Source: G963662905 sp963676415 (GTDB lineage: Bacteria; Bacteroidota; Bacteroidia; Bacteroidales; WRLA01). From it: a DNA stretch of 64,000 bases. A model generated the notes under the pieces. The model was not told where the DNA came from. It saw only the letters and a list, made by a program, of their open reading frames with translations, and ran no database searches. The position numbers were made by a program, and so were the translations under genes. The DNA lies in assembly GCA_963676415.1 (NCBI GenBank), contig OY781097.1, forward strand, positions 248,001 to 312,000. Reading direction: 5' to 3'. Of this stretch, positions 35,335-44,254 are shown piece by piece; position 1 is the stretch's first letter, and each line of letters opens with the position of its first letter.

Positions 35335-37434
35335 ATGAACCCCTTGGATACTCCCATAGAATTCCTGAAAGGTGTTGGCCCGGTTAGAGGAGAACTCCTA
35401 AACAAAGAAATTGGCATTTTCTCCTTTGCCGACCTCATCACCTATTTCCCTTTCCGTTATGTGGACCGTTCCGAATTCCATACTATTAGCCAGATCAATG
35501 AAGAAATGGCTTTTGTTCAGCTAAAGGGGAAAATAACAAACCTGACCAGCCATGGGAAACACCGCACAACACGTTTGAGCGCAAAATTTTCAGACGGAAC
35601 AGGGATCATCGAACTGGTTTGGTTCCAAGGCATAAAGTGGATCAAAGAAAAACTGACCAATCCCGGTGATTTTGTGATTTTCGGAAAACCCACAATTTTT
35701 AATGGCAAACTTAATATTGCACATCCCGAAGTGGAATCTCTGAGCAAATTCATGAATGAAATCCCACCGGGCTTGCAACCGGTGTATAGCTCAACAGAAA
35801 AACTAAAATCGAGAGGGTTGGACAGCAAAGGCATTGCAAAACTGACGCAAAAAATATTGAGCAATCCACAAATATTCTTTGCTGAAAACCTACCGCTGCC
35901 ATTGCTCAGTGCATATAAGTTGCCTTCCAGAGATGAGGCTATAAGAAATATTCATTTCCCTGAGAATTTGGCAAAAATGCAACGGGCCAGGGCACGGCTT
36001 AAATTTGAAGAGCTGTTTTTTATTCAACTCCGGCTGCTGCAAACCAAAATACTGGTAAGCAAAAAAATAAAAGGACATCCATTCTTGAAAGTAGGCTCTG
36101 TTTTTAATCAGTTTTATGCTGAATGCCTGCCTTTTGAACTGACCAATGCACAAAAACGCGTAATCCGGGAGATTCGAAAAGATTTGGGCAGTGGCATTCA
36201 AATGAACCGCCTGCTTCAGGGCGATGTGGGCAGTGGCAAAACCCTGGTAGCCCTGATGTCTGCCCTTATAGCCATCGACAATGGATATCAGGCTGCGCTT
36301 ATGGCTCCTACTGAAATATTGGCGAACCAACATTACCAGACCATATCAAAATTTGCTGACAAACTCCCTCTAAACATTGCCCTGCTTACCGGTTCCACAA
36401 AAAAATCAGAGCGAAAACCAATCCATGAAGGCCTGTTGAACAACAGCATACATATTATTGTCGGAACACACGCCCTAATTGAAGATGGCGTTCGGTTCAA
36501 TAATCTCGGTCTGGTTATCATTGATGAGCAACATCGCTTTGGTGTTGCTCAAAGGGCACGAATGTGGGCGAAAAACCTAATCCCACCGCATATTCTGGTA
36601 ATGACCGCCACTCCCATTCCGCGCACTTTATCAATGACTTTATATGGTGATTTGGATATTTCCAAAATCGACGAATTGCCACCGGGCAGAAAACCCATTA
36701 TAACTCGTCATTTTTTTGATTCGGGACGTGCCAGGGTTTTTGCTTTTATGAAAGAAGAAATCCACAAAGGCCGTCAGATTTATGTTGTTTATCCTTTGAT
36801 TGAGGAATCGCAGAAACTTGATCTGAAAGACCTGATGGATGGTTACAATAGCATTACACGCTCTTTTCCACTGCCCGAATATGCCGTGAGCATTGTGCAC
36901 GGACGGATGAAAGCCGAAGACAAGGATTACGAAATGCAGCGCTTTGTAAAAGGAGAAACACAGATCATGGTTGCCACTACAGTAATTGAGGTAGGCGTTG
37001 ATGTCCCCAATGCAAGCGTAATGATTATCGAAAATGCGGAGCGCTTTGGATTATCACAACTCCATCAGCTGCGCGGAAGGGTTGGGCGGGGCGCAGACCA
37101 GTCCTATTGCATCCTGATGACAGGAAACAAACTTACCAGCGACGGGCAAACCCGTATCCGGACAATGGTTCAGTCCAACGACGGTTTTGTTATTTCTGAA
37201 GCAGACCTCAAACTCCGTGGCCCGGGCGATATGATGGGGACTCAGCAAAGCGGCCTCATGGAAATGAAAATCGCTGATCTGGTTTATGATGACGTTATCT
37301 TGAAAAGTGCCCGCAATGCTGCCCGAAACATCCTGGAGCAGGATCCGGAATTAAACCTTCAGGAAAATGGAGGCATTAAAAAACACCTGCTCAAAATTCA
37401 ACAAAAAAAAGGCAATTGGGGACTGATCAGCTAA
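35335..37434 (+). CDS. recG: ATP-dependent DNA helicase RecG
   Basis: Branch-migrating helicase that processes stalled forks and Holliday junctions. 699 residues. An N-terminal wedge/OB domain begins with PIEFLKGVGPVRGELLNKE. The superfamily 2 motor has LLQGDVGSGKTLVAL (Walker A) near residues 291-305, DEQHRFGVAQR (motif II) near 395, VMTATPIPRTLSMTL (motif III), HGRMKAEDKDYEM (motif IV), ATTVIEVGVDVPNA (motif V) and QLHQLRGRVGRG (motif VI). The ATG at 35335 is preferred over a GTG nine codons upstream, because that GTG lies inside the preceding terminator. Complete. Confidence 0.97.
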   Translation: MNPLDTPIEFLKGVGPVRGELLNKEIGIFSFADLITYFPFRYVDRSEFHTISQINEEMAFVQLKGKITNLTSHGKHRTTRLSAKFSDGTGIIELVWFQGIKWIKEKLTNPGDFVIFGKPTIFNGKLNIAHPEVESLSKFMNEIPPGLQPVYSSTEKLKSRGLDSKGIAKLTQKILSNPQIFFAENLPLPLLSAYKLPSRDEAIRNIHFPENLAKMQRARARLKFEELFFIQLRLLQTKILVSKKIKGHPFLKVGSVFNQFYAECLPFELTNAQKRVIREIRKDLGSGIQMNRLLQGDVGSGKTLVALMSALIAIDNGYQAALMAPTEILANQHYQTISKFADKLPLNIALLTGSTKKSERKPIHEGLLNNSIHIIVGTHALIEDGVRFNNLGLVIIDEQHRFGVAQRARMWAKNLIPPHILVMTATPIPRTLSMTLYGDLDISKIDELPPGRKPIITRHFFDSGRARVFAFMKEEIHKGRQIYVVYPLIEESQKLDLKDLMDGYNSITRSFPLPEYAVSIVHGRMKAEDKDYEMQRFVKGETQIMVATTVIEVGVDVPNASVMIIENAERFGLSQLHQLRGRVGRGADQSYCILMTGNKLTSDGQTRIRTMVQSNDGFVISEADLKLRGPGDMMGTQQSGLMEMKIADLVYDDVILKSARNAARNILEQDPELNLQENGGIKKHLLKIQQKKGNWGLIS

Positions 37435-37487
37435 TTTCAACAAGCCTGCATTCAATCTGCTATTTCCTTTTTTCCACCATTTTATTG

Positions 37488-37495
37488 TACTTTTG
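37488..37495 (+). promoter_or_regulatory. Putative -7 box before pheT
   Basis: TACTTTTG fits TAnnTTTG and lies 24 bases upstream of the pheT ATG. A TTTT near 37468-37471 could be a degenerate -33 element at a spacing of about 16 bases. Confidence 0.4.
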
Positions 37496-37518
37496 TCGCT
37501 CGAAAATCAAGATTCATT

Positions 37519-39987
37519 ATGAAAATTTCATACAACTGGCTCAAAGAGTATTTAGACCTTCCATTAAGCATTGAGGAAATATCTGTTATGTTGACAGATA
37601 CAGGACTGGAAATTGAAGGTATTGAGAAAGTTGAATCCGTAAAAGGCGGGCTCAACGGCATTGTTATCGGAGAAGTGAAACATTGTGAGCAACATCCGAA
37701 TGCAGAAAAACTCAGCATCACGAAAGTGGATGTAGGCAGTGGTGAAGAACTCCAAATTGTTTGCGGTGCGCCCAATGTGGCTGCCGGACAAAAGGTTCCT
37801 GTTGCTACAATTGGGGCTGTGCTTTACTCCGGAGATGAGTCTTTTACCATTAAAAAAAGCAAACTGCGCGGTGAGCTTTCGCAAGGTATGATCTGCGCCG
37901 AAGATGAGCTGGGATTGGGCACAAGCCACGACGGCATCATGGTATTGGATGCAAAAGCAGAAATCGGTAAACCCGCACGCGAATATTTCGGAATTACGGA
38001 CGATTATGTTTTAGAAATCGGCCTGACACCAAACAGAACGGACGCCATGTCGCACCTGGGCGTAGCGCGCGACCTGCTTGCGGCTTATAAGCACAAAAAC
38101 CCTGAAACAGCTGACATCCAGGTAAGTTATCCAAAAGTTGATGATTTTGCCGTAGATAATGAAAAGCTTGATATCCTAGTGGAGGTTGAAGACACAGAGG
38201 CATGTCCCAGATATTCTGGACTGACAATCAGCGGTGTGAAAGTAGATGAATCACCGGAGTGGATCAAAAAAAGGCTCAATGCCATTGGATTGCGCCCACT
38301 GAACAACATCGTTGACATCACAAACTATGTACTATGGGAAACTGGCTATCCACTGCATGCTTTTGATGCAAAAGAAATTACCGGCGGAAAAGTCATCGTG
38401 AAAAAATCCCCAAAAGGCACAAAATTTACCACACTCGATGATGTGGAACGCGAACTCAGCGGCAATGACCTCATGATCTGTAATACCGAAGCCCCGATGT
38501 GTATTGGCGGTGTTTTTGGAGGAATCAAAAGCGGAGTTACAGAAAAAACAAGCCGTATTTTTCTCGAAAGTGCCTGCTTCGATCCGGCAACAATACGCAA
38601 AACAGCACGTGCACACAACCTGCAAACGGATGCTTCTTTCCGATTTGAACGCGGCATCGATCCCGAAGGCGTAATTTATGCGCTCAAACGTGCAGCAATG
38701 CTCATCAAGAAAATTGCCGGTGGTGAAATCTCCTCACAAATCAAAGACAGCTATCCCAATCCAAAAGATAAAGCTGAGATCACACTCAATATCAGTAAGT
38801 TCAACAAATTAACCGGAAAAGATATTCCTGTTAACGAAAGCCTGAATATCTTAAAAAACCTAGATTTTGAAATTAAAGAAATTGAGAAAGACAAAGAATA
38901 CCTGCTCACAACGCCCGGATATCGTGTGGATGTGACCCGCCCTGCCGATGTTTATGAAGAAATCCTGAGGATTTACGGATATAATTCAATAGAAACCGAT
39001 CATCACATCCACAGCGCCATCAACCACGCAAAAAAACCGGATGATGAAAACCTGCGCTATCAGCTCAGCAGTTTCCTGTCTGCCAACTCATTTTATGAAA
39101 TAATGAACAATTCCCTCACAAAAGGGGCATTTTTCACAAAAAATAATTTAGCTGCCGAAGAGGAAGTTGTGAAAGTGTACAATCCCCTGAGTTCTGATCT
39201 GGATATTCTTCGTCCAGGACTTTTGGCTGGTGGCCTGGAAAGTCTGCGCTACAATATCAACCGAAAATCAGCTAATCTGAGCTTTTTTGAGTTTGGCAAA
39301 ACCTATCACCTCAATCAGGCAAAGGCCGATGCCAATGAACCTCTCAAAAAATACAGTGAGGAAATGCACCTTGCTCTGTTTATGAGCGGAAACAAGTTTG
39401 AAGAAAGCTGGAAAAATGAAGAACGCAGCTTTGATTTTTTCGACCTGAAAGTAATGGTGCATAAAATCATCTCCAGGCTCAGCCTTGATAATCGAAAAAT
39501 CAAATCAGACAATCTGAAAACACCTTGCTTCCAGCAGGCAATGACTTATTCATTGAACAATAAATGCATTGTGAATTTTGGTCAGGTGAACAGTCAAATC
39601 CTTGATGCCGCAGAAATAAAACAGGAGGTTTATTTTGCTGATTTCCATTGGGGCAATGTTCTGGAGTTACTCAATATCAACGATAAGCAATTTGAAGGCA
39701 TTCCAAAATTCCCGGAAGTACGCCGTGATTTATCTATGCTGATCCCTGCTCATGTTACTTACGAGCAAATACGGGAACTTGCTTTTAAATCAGAACGCAA
39801 CATTCTCAAGGATATGGGTTTGTTCGACATCTATCAGGATGAAAAAATCGGGAAAGACAAGAAATCCTATGCGGTTAAATTTATCCTGCAAGACAAAAAC
39901 AAAACCCTGACAGATAAAATCATTGATAAAACAATGAAGCGTTTGGTGCATGCCTTCAGGCAGAACCTGGGTGCCGAATTAAGATAA
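37519..39987 (+). CDS. pheT: Phenylalanine-tRNA ligase beta subunit
   Basis: Charges tRNA-Phe together with the alpha subunit PheS, which is not in the window. 822 residues, normal for Bacteroidota. It begins MKISYNWLKEYLDLPLS, followed by the tRNA-binding OB domain with IVIGEVKHCEQHPNAEKLSI near 46-65. The B3/B4 editing region (RPLNNIVDITNYVLWETGYPLHAFDA) and MCIGGVFGG come next. The B5 domain and the catalytic-like core carry TPGYRVDVTRPADVYEEILRIYGY. The C-terminal FDX-ACB domain carries KFPEVRRDLSMLIP and AYAVKFIL-type sequences. A terminator follows at once. Confidence 0.98.
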   Translation: MKISYNWLKEYLDLPLSIEEISVMLTDTGLEIEGIEKVESVKGGLNGIVIGEVKHCEQHPNAEKLSITKVDVGSGEELQIVCGAPNVAAGQKVPVATIGAVLYSGDESFTIKKSKLRGELSQGMICAEDELGLGTSHDGIMVLDAKAEIGKPAREYFGITDDYVLEIGLTPNRTDAMSHLGVARDLLAAYKHKNPETADIQVSYPKVDDFAVDNEKLDILVEVEDTEACPRYSGLTISGVKVDESPEWIKKRLNAIGLRPLNNIVDITNYVLWETGYPLHAFDAKEITGGKVIVKKSPKGTKFTTLDDVERELSGNDLMICNTEAPMCIGGVFGGIKSGVTEKTSRIFLESACFDPATIRKTARAHNLQTDASFRFERGIDPEGVIYALKRAAMLIKKIAGGEISSQIKDSYPNPKDKAEITLNISKFNKLTGKDIPVNESLNILKNLDFEIKEIEKDKEYLLTTPGYRVDVTRPADVYEEILRIYGYNSIETDHHIHSAINHAKKPDDENLRYQLSSFLSANSFYEIMNNSLTKGAFFTKNNLAAEEEVVKVYNPLSSDLDILRPGLLAGGLESLRYNINRKSANLSFFEFGKTYHLNQAKADANEPLKKYSEEMHLALFMSGNKFEESWKNEERSFDFFDLKVMVHKIISRLSLDNRKIKSDNLKTPCFQQAMTYSLNNKCIVNFGQVNSQILDAAEIKQEVYFADFHWGNVLELLNINDKQFEGIPKFPEVRRDLSMLIPAHVTYEQIRELAFKSERNILKDMGLFDIYQDEKIGKDKKSYAVKFILQDKNKTLTDKIIDKTMKRLVHAFRQNLGAELR

Positions 39988-40004
39988 ATTAATTTTCCTC
40001 TTAC

Positions 40005-40034
40005 AAAACGCCTCCTGAGAAAGGGGGCGTTTTC
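40005..40034 (+). terminator. Rho-independent terminator after pheT
   Basis: AAAACGCCTCC at 40005-40015 pairs with GGGGGCGTTTT at 40023-40033 (one mismatched or wobble pair) around a 7-base loop, followed by T-rich sequence. It separates pheT from the nucleotide-sugar dehydrogenase. Confidence 0.82.
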
Positions 40035-40115
40035 ATTTTTCTGTGCAAGTATTTGGTTTTCCGGAGATTTTTCCGGAAATTTATATCGCTATTCGTAAAA
40101 CCAAAAATCAGAAAA

Positions 40116-41750
40116 ATGGAAACAATATACTCCATAAGCCCGGAAGGCAGGAAATTTACCATTCCTCAAAAATCAAAATATCAGGAAGAGCTCAATCGCA
40201 TTGAAGAGCTCGTAGCACAGGCAAAAACCGATGGCCTGGAAATAATTGTGGTAATGGGTGTAGGTTTTGTTGGCGCAGTTATGGCTGCAATAATTGCCGA
40301 TTCTACGGACGAAAACGGCAATCCCACAAAGTTCGTGATAGGATACCAACGTCCCAGCAAGAGGAGTTACTGGAAAATTCCGGTTTTAAACAGCGGTGTA
40401 AGCCCGGTTAAAGCCGAAGATCCGGAAGTGGATGTACTGATCGGGAGATGCGTCAATGATAAAAAAACGCTGACAGCCACATTCAACAGCGACTGTTTAA
40501 AGTTTGCTGAAGTTGTTGTGGTAGATGTTCAATGCGATTTCACCAAAAAAGAACTGGGCCATATGGTCAGTGGCGAGGCGGATATGGCAGCCCTTGAAGC
40601 TTCCATGATCACCATTGGAGAAAAAATTCCGGCAGAAGCACTGGTTTTGATCGAAACAACTGTAGCTCCAGGCACAACAGAGTTTGTAGCATGGCCCATT
40701 TTGAAAAAAGAATTCCGGAAAAGACACCTGGAAACCACGCCCCTGCTCTCACATAGTTTTGAACGTGTTATGCCGGGAAAAGAATATGTGAGCAGTATCC
40801 GTGACTTCTGGCGCGTTTGCTCCGGTTGTGATGCAGAAGCCAGACGGCGCGTAGAGAAATTCCTGCATGAAGTGCTCAATACCGATGAGTATCCTTTAAC
40901 GGTAATGGATCGGCCTATAGAATCCGAAACCACAAAAATTGTTGAAAACAGCTATCGGGCAACGATTCTGGCCTACTTGAATGAGTGGAGCCTCTTCGCC
41001 GAGCGCAATGGAGTAGATTTGATCAAGATCATCAATGCAATAAAAATGCGCCCGACACATAGCAATATCATTTTCCCCGGACCGGGAATTGGCGGCTATT
41101 GCCTTCCAAAAGACGGAGGGCTTGGCTACTGGGCCTATAAACACATCATGGGTTTTGAAGATGGAGACAAACTCTTCAAAATTACTCCAACAGCCATCGA
41201 TATCAATGACACACGTTCGCTTCATATTGCAGAGCTGACCCGCGATGCATTGCGCAATATGGGCAAATATATTGCCGGATCCGATGTGCTGGTCTGTGGA
41301 GCAAGCTACCGCCAGGACGTAGGCGATACACGTTATAGCGGAAGTGAAATGCTCATCCGCAAACTTACTGAAATGGGCGCATTTATAAAGGTGCACGATC
41401 CTTATGTAGAAAACTGGTGGGAATTTGAAGAACAGGATGCTGATGCACATTCGTGGAAACGCTTCTTCCGTAACCAGGAACAATTGAAAGAACTCAAAAT
41501 TGGCAAAAACCTGGAAAAATGCCTTAATGAAGCAGAAGCACTTGTTCTTGCAGTCCCACACAGCGAATATCTTAAGCTAAAACCAAAAGATATCGTTGAA
41601 TGGGCAGGTGGTCCACTTGCTATTATTGATTGTTTCGGAATTTTAGACGATACAACCATTGAAGAATACTTCCGCTTGGGCTGTGAAGTAAAAGCCCTGG
41701 GACGCGGGCACATACAGCGAATAAAACGCAAAGCACTGGATAACAAATAG
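40116..41750 (+). CDS. Nucleotide-sugar dehydrogenase (UDP-glucose/GDP-mannose dehydrogenase family)
   Basis: NAD-dependent oxidation of a nucleotide sugar to its uronic acid, for surface polysaccharide. 544 residues, about 100 longer than most members, the extra being an N-terminal helix (residues 1-42) and internal segments. Seen are the Rossmann motif VMGVGFVGAVMAA near 47-59, LIETTVAPGTTEF, the substrate helix SETTKIVENSYRATILAYLNE, the catalytic GPGIGGYCLPKDGG with Cys329, and the C-terminal domain with DVLVCGASYRQDVGDTRYSGSE. The ATG at 40116 is chosen; the open frame upstream runs to a TTG. It stands alone between pheT and the sigma-54 activator. Substrate is not decided; a UDP-N-acetylhexosamine or UDP-glucose is possible. 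Confidence 0.88.
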   Translation: METIYSISPEGRKFTIPQKSKYQEELNRIEELVAQAKTDGLEIIVVMGVGFVGAVMAAIIADSTDENGNPTKFVIGYQRPSKRSYWKIPVLNSGVSPVKAEDPEVDVLIGRCVNDKKTLTATFNSDCLKFAEVVVVDVQCDFTKKELGHMVSGEADMAALEASMITIGEKIPAEALVLIETTVAPGTTEFVAWPILKKEFRKRHLETTPLLSHSFERVMPGKEYVSSIRDFWRVCSGCDAEARRRVEKFLHEVLNTDEYPLTVMDRPIESETTKIVENSYRATILAYLNEWSLFAERNGVDLIKIINAIKMRPTHSNIIFPGPGIGGYCLPKDGGLGYWAYKHIMGFEDGDKLFKITPTAIDINDTRSLHIAELTRDALRNMGKYIAGSDVLVCGASYRQDVGDTRYSGSEMLIRKLTEMGAFIKVHDPYVENWWEFEEQDADAHSWKRFFRNQEQLKELKIGKNLEKCLNEAEALVLAVPHSEYLKLKPKDIVEWAGGPLAIIDCFGILDDTTIEEYFRLGCEVKALGRGHIQRIKRKALDNK

Positions 41751-41843
41751 TAAAACCACTTATTAAGTTCAAAGCCAATGCGAACCCTATGCCAAAATGA
41801 CAGTTTTTAACAAATTTTAGTGTCTTATTTGCTTTAAATGGAC

Positions 41844-41851
41844 TAATTTTG
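41844..41851 (+). promoter_or_regulatory. Putative -7 box before sigma-54 activator
   Basis: TAATTTTG fits TAnnTTTG and lies 14 bases before the ATG at 41866. A TTTG at 41828-41831 is too close to be the -33 element; no better partner was found. Confidence 0.35.
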
Positions 41852-41865
41852 CAAAAAACGAATCC

Positions 41866-43113
41866 ATGGAAGTACAGGCAATAAAGCAAAGATTTGGGAT
41901 AATTGGAAACGCTCCGGCTTTAAACCGGGCAATTGACATCGCACGGCAGGTTGCTGCCACAGATATTACGGTATTAATTACCGGAGAAAGCGGTGTTGGA
42001 AAAGAAGTCTTTCCAAAAATCATACATCAACTGAGTGCAAGAAAACACGGAGCTTTTATAGCCGTAAACTGTGGTGCTATTCCAGAAGGAACAATTGATT
42101 CCGAGCTGTTTGGGCACGAAAAAGGAAGCTTCACCGGAGCCCATGAAGCCCGAAAAGGGTATTTTGAAGTTGCCAACGGAGGTACTATTTTTCTGGACGA
42201 AGTTGCCGAACTGCCTCTTGCCACACAGGTTCGCCTGCTGCGCATACTCGAAAACGGTGAATTTATGAAAGTCGGTTCATCCAAGGTAATAAAAACAGAT
42301 GTTCGTGTAGTAGCAGCCACCAATGTGAATATTCCTCAGGCAATTCAAGATGGAAAATTCCGCGAAGACCTTTATTATCGCCTCAATACAGTTCCGATTT
42401 ATATCCCGCCATTGCGCGATCGAAAAGAAGACATCTATCTGTTATTTAGAAAGTTTGCAAACGATTTTGGCGATAATTACCGTATGCCCGCCATTCAGTT
42501 GGATGAAGAAGCCCGCGAAATGCTGACGCGATATCGCTGGAAAGGAAACATCCGCCAGTTAAAAAACATCACGGAACAGATTTCCATCATCGAGCAAAAC
42601 AGGCTGGTTGATGCACAGACCCTCAGGCAATACCTGCCCGAGAGCGGAAAATCAGACCTACCGGTTTTGTATAAAAAAGAATCGGAGGACAAGGGGATCA
42701 GCGAAAGAGACCTGCTCTATAAAGTTCTTTTTGATATGAAGCAAGATATCACTGATTTGAAAAAACTGGTTGCAGATATTATTGATCAAGATGGCGTAAG
42801 CCCTGAAATACAAGAAAATAACGCCAGCATCATCAAACAATTATCCAAACCCACCACAGCAGAATATGATTTTATGGAACCGGAACCTCAAAAGCCCCAG
42901 GTTTCCATAACAAAATACGAAGACAATGATCTTCAGGAACATACATACGATGAACCCGAAGTAATTGAAGAGTCTTTGTCATTAGCCAAGAAAGAAGAAG
43001 ATATGATTCGCAGGGCTTTAGAAAAACATAAAGGGAAACGTAAATCTGCCGCTAAAGACCTGGGCATAAGTGAACGAACACTATATCGGAAAATCAAAGA
43101 ATACGGTATTTAA
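41866..43113 (+). CDS. Sigma-54-dependent transcriptional activator without receiver domain
   Basis: AAA+ activator of sigma-54 RNA polymerase, 415 residues. It starts directly with the central domain: Walker A TGESGVGKE at 39-47, the sigma-54 contact loop GSFTGA at 87-92 (the usual form is GAFTGA), Walker B GGTIFLDEV at 105-113, and the arginine-finger region LRDRKEDIYLLFRKF. A long acidic linker follows (about 260-365). The end is a Fis-type helix-turn-helix with RRALEKHKGKRKSAAKDLGISERTLYRKIKEYG. There is no N-terminal receiver or GAF sensor, so activity may be controlled by partner proteins or be constitutive. In many Bacteroidota such a gene sits beside lptE; here lptE is 20 kb away. It is convergent with the glucosaminidase gene, one base apart. 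Confidence 0.92.
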   Translation: MEVQAIKQRFGIIGNAPALNRAIDIARQVAATDITVLITGESGVGKEVFPKIIHQLSARKHGAFIAVNCGAIPEGTIDSELFGHEKGSFTGAHEARKGYFEVANGGTIFLDEVAELPLATQVRLLRILENGEFMKVGSSKVIKTDVRVVAATNVNIPQAIQDGKFREDLYYRLNTVPIYIPPLRDRKEDIYLLFRKFANDFGDNYRMPAIQLDEEAREMLTRYRWKGNIRQLKNITEQISIIEQNRLVDAQTLRQYLPESGKSDLPVLYKKESEDKGISERDLLYKVLFDMKQDITDLKKLVADIIDQDGVSPEIQENNASIIKQLSKPTTAEYDFMEPEPQKPQVSITKYEDNDLQEHTYDEPEVIEESLSLAKKEEDMIRRALEKHKGKRKSAAKDLGISERTLYRKIKEYGI

Positions 43114-43114
43114 A

Positions 43115-44110
43115 CTACCTTGGCCGTTTTTTTCGCAGGAACAATTGCTCGCCAGGGACGGGTTCAGTTCCTTCTTCCATACGGTTTTTCTTATAAAGCT
43201 GTTTCAGCCTTATTCCATATTTCTGGCTAATCATATGCATGCTTTCTCCGGCCCGAAACGTATGGAAATCAACTGCTGCTTTACGTTTTTTACGTTCAAG
43301 ATAAACAATCTGCCCATCTTTCAACTGATCCTTTTTGTCTAACTCATTATTCTTATAAATCTGATAAACATAGAGGTTAAACTCTGTAGCAATCTTCAGA
43401 AAATTATCGTTTTTCCGGGCAAAGACAAACTTTACTCCATTGTTTTGGTAAATTTTCCGGCCATCGCCACCTGTTCCAAACAGTTCATAAGTTTTGGCAT
43501 TCTCAGGCACATATTGCTTCTCAGGCGTTTCTGTTTTTGATTTGCTGTTATCAGCTATGCTTTGTTCACTAATTACAATATTCGGGTCATCGTACTGATG
43601 CAGTTGATGCTGTTCAATAATTTTAATCAGCAATTGTGGATAACGAGGATTGGTGGCATAACCAGCCTTTTTTAAACCGCGCGCCCACCCTTTATAATCG
43701 GTAAGTTCCAGATCAAAAAGAAACTGATAGCGCAAACGTGTTTTCAAGAAAATGGAATGATCGCGAAAAGATTCCGAAGCATCATCATAAACCCTAAAAC
43801 ATTCATCTTTTGCATCATCATCCATATGATAGCGGTTCCCCTTCCAGCCGGCATGACATTTTATCCCAAAGTGATTATTGGCTTTTCGGGTAAGTTCACT
43901 GTTTCCATGACCCGACTCCAAAATCCCCTGAGCCAGAGTAATTGATGCAGGAATGCCATAGAGTTTCATCTCCTTAATGGCTACATCCCTGTATTTTAAG
44001 ATGTAATCTTCGCGGCTTATTTTACCGTTTTGCCCAAGCAAATCCGGAACAAAAAACACGATTGAAATAAGTAGGGACAATATAGTAAAGCCAAAGTGTT
44101 TTGCAGACAT
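43115..44110 (-). CDS. Secreted glucosaminidase with LysM-type domains
   Basis: Predicted peptidoglycan hydrolase exported to the periplasm or outside. 331 residues from the ATG at 44110 (an ATG four codons upstream is also possible), with a hydrophobic signal (FTILSLLISIVFFVPDLLGQ). Residues about 30-185 are a mannosyl-glycoprotein endo-beta-N-acetylglucosaminidase domain of the FlgJ type: YGIPASITLAQGILESGHGNSEL with the catalytic glutamate, NNHFGIKCHAGWKG and a RLRYQFLFDLELTDYKGWARGLKKAGYATNPRY segment. Two LysM-like motifs follow in the C-terminal third (FARKNDNFLKIATEFNLYVYQI, then FRAGESMHMISQKYGIRLKQLY). Likely acts in cell-wall remodelling. Confidence 0.88.
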   Translation of the reverse strand: MSAKHFGFTILSLLISIVFFVPDLLGQNGKISREDYILKYRDVAIKEMKLYGIPASITLAQGILESGHGNSELTRKANNHFGIKCHAGWKGNRYHMDDDAKDECFRVYDDASESFRDHSIFLKTRLRYQFLFDLELTDYKGWARGLKKAGYATNPRYPQLLIKIIEQHQLHQYDDPNIVISEQSIADNSKSKTETPEKQYVPENAKTYELFGTGGDGRKIYQNNGVKFVFARKNDNFLKIATEFNLYVYQIYKNNELDKKDQLKDGQIVYLERKKRKAAVDFHTFRAGESMHMISQKYGIRLKQLYKKNRMEEGTEPVPGEQLFLRKKRPR

Positions 44111-44228
44111 AAAACAGTTCATTTAAGGTTCAAATATCCCATTTAAAAAAGCATCGCCACGAAAGCAATTTAAAAGTTATACACATCAATATGTTAGTTT
44201 GGCATCTCCTTCTGCCTTTGAAAAAACG

Positions 44229-44236
44229 TATCTTTG
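44229..44236 (+). promoter_or_regulatory. Putative -7 box before rsmG
   Basis: TATCTTTG fits TAnnTTTG, 18 bases before the rsmG ATG, in the divergent space between the glucosaminidase and rsmG. No well-spaced -33 box is evident. Confidence 0.4.
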
Positions 44237-44254
44237 CCGCTTTAATTCAAACAG

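Noticed and set aside
40896..41561. Minus-strand ORF of 221 codons inside the nucleotide-sugar dehydrogenase gene
   Set aside because: Fully antisense to a gene with intact catalytic motifs; the predicted peptide resembles no protein family.
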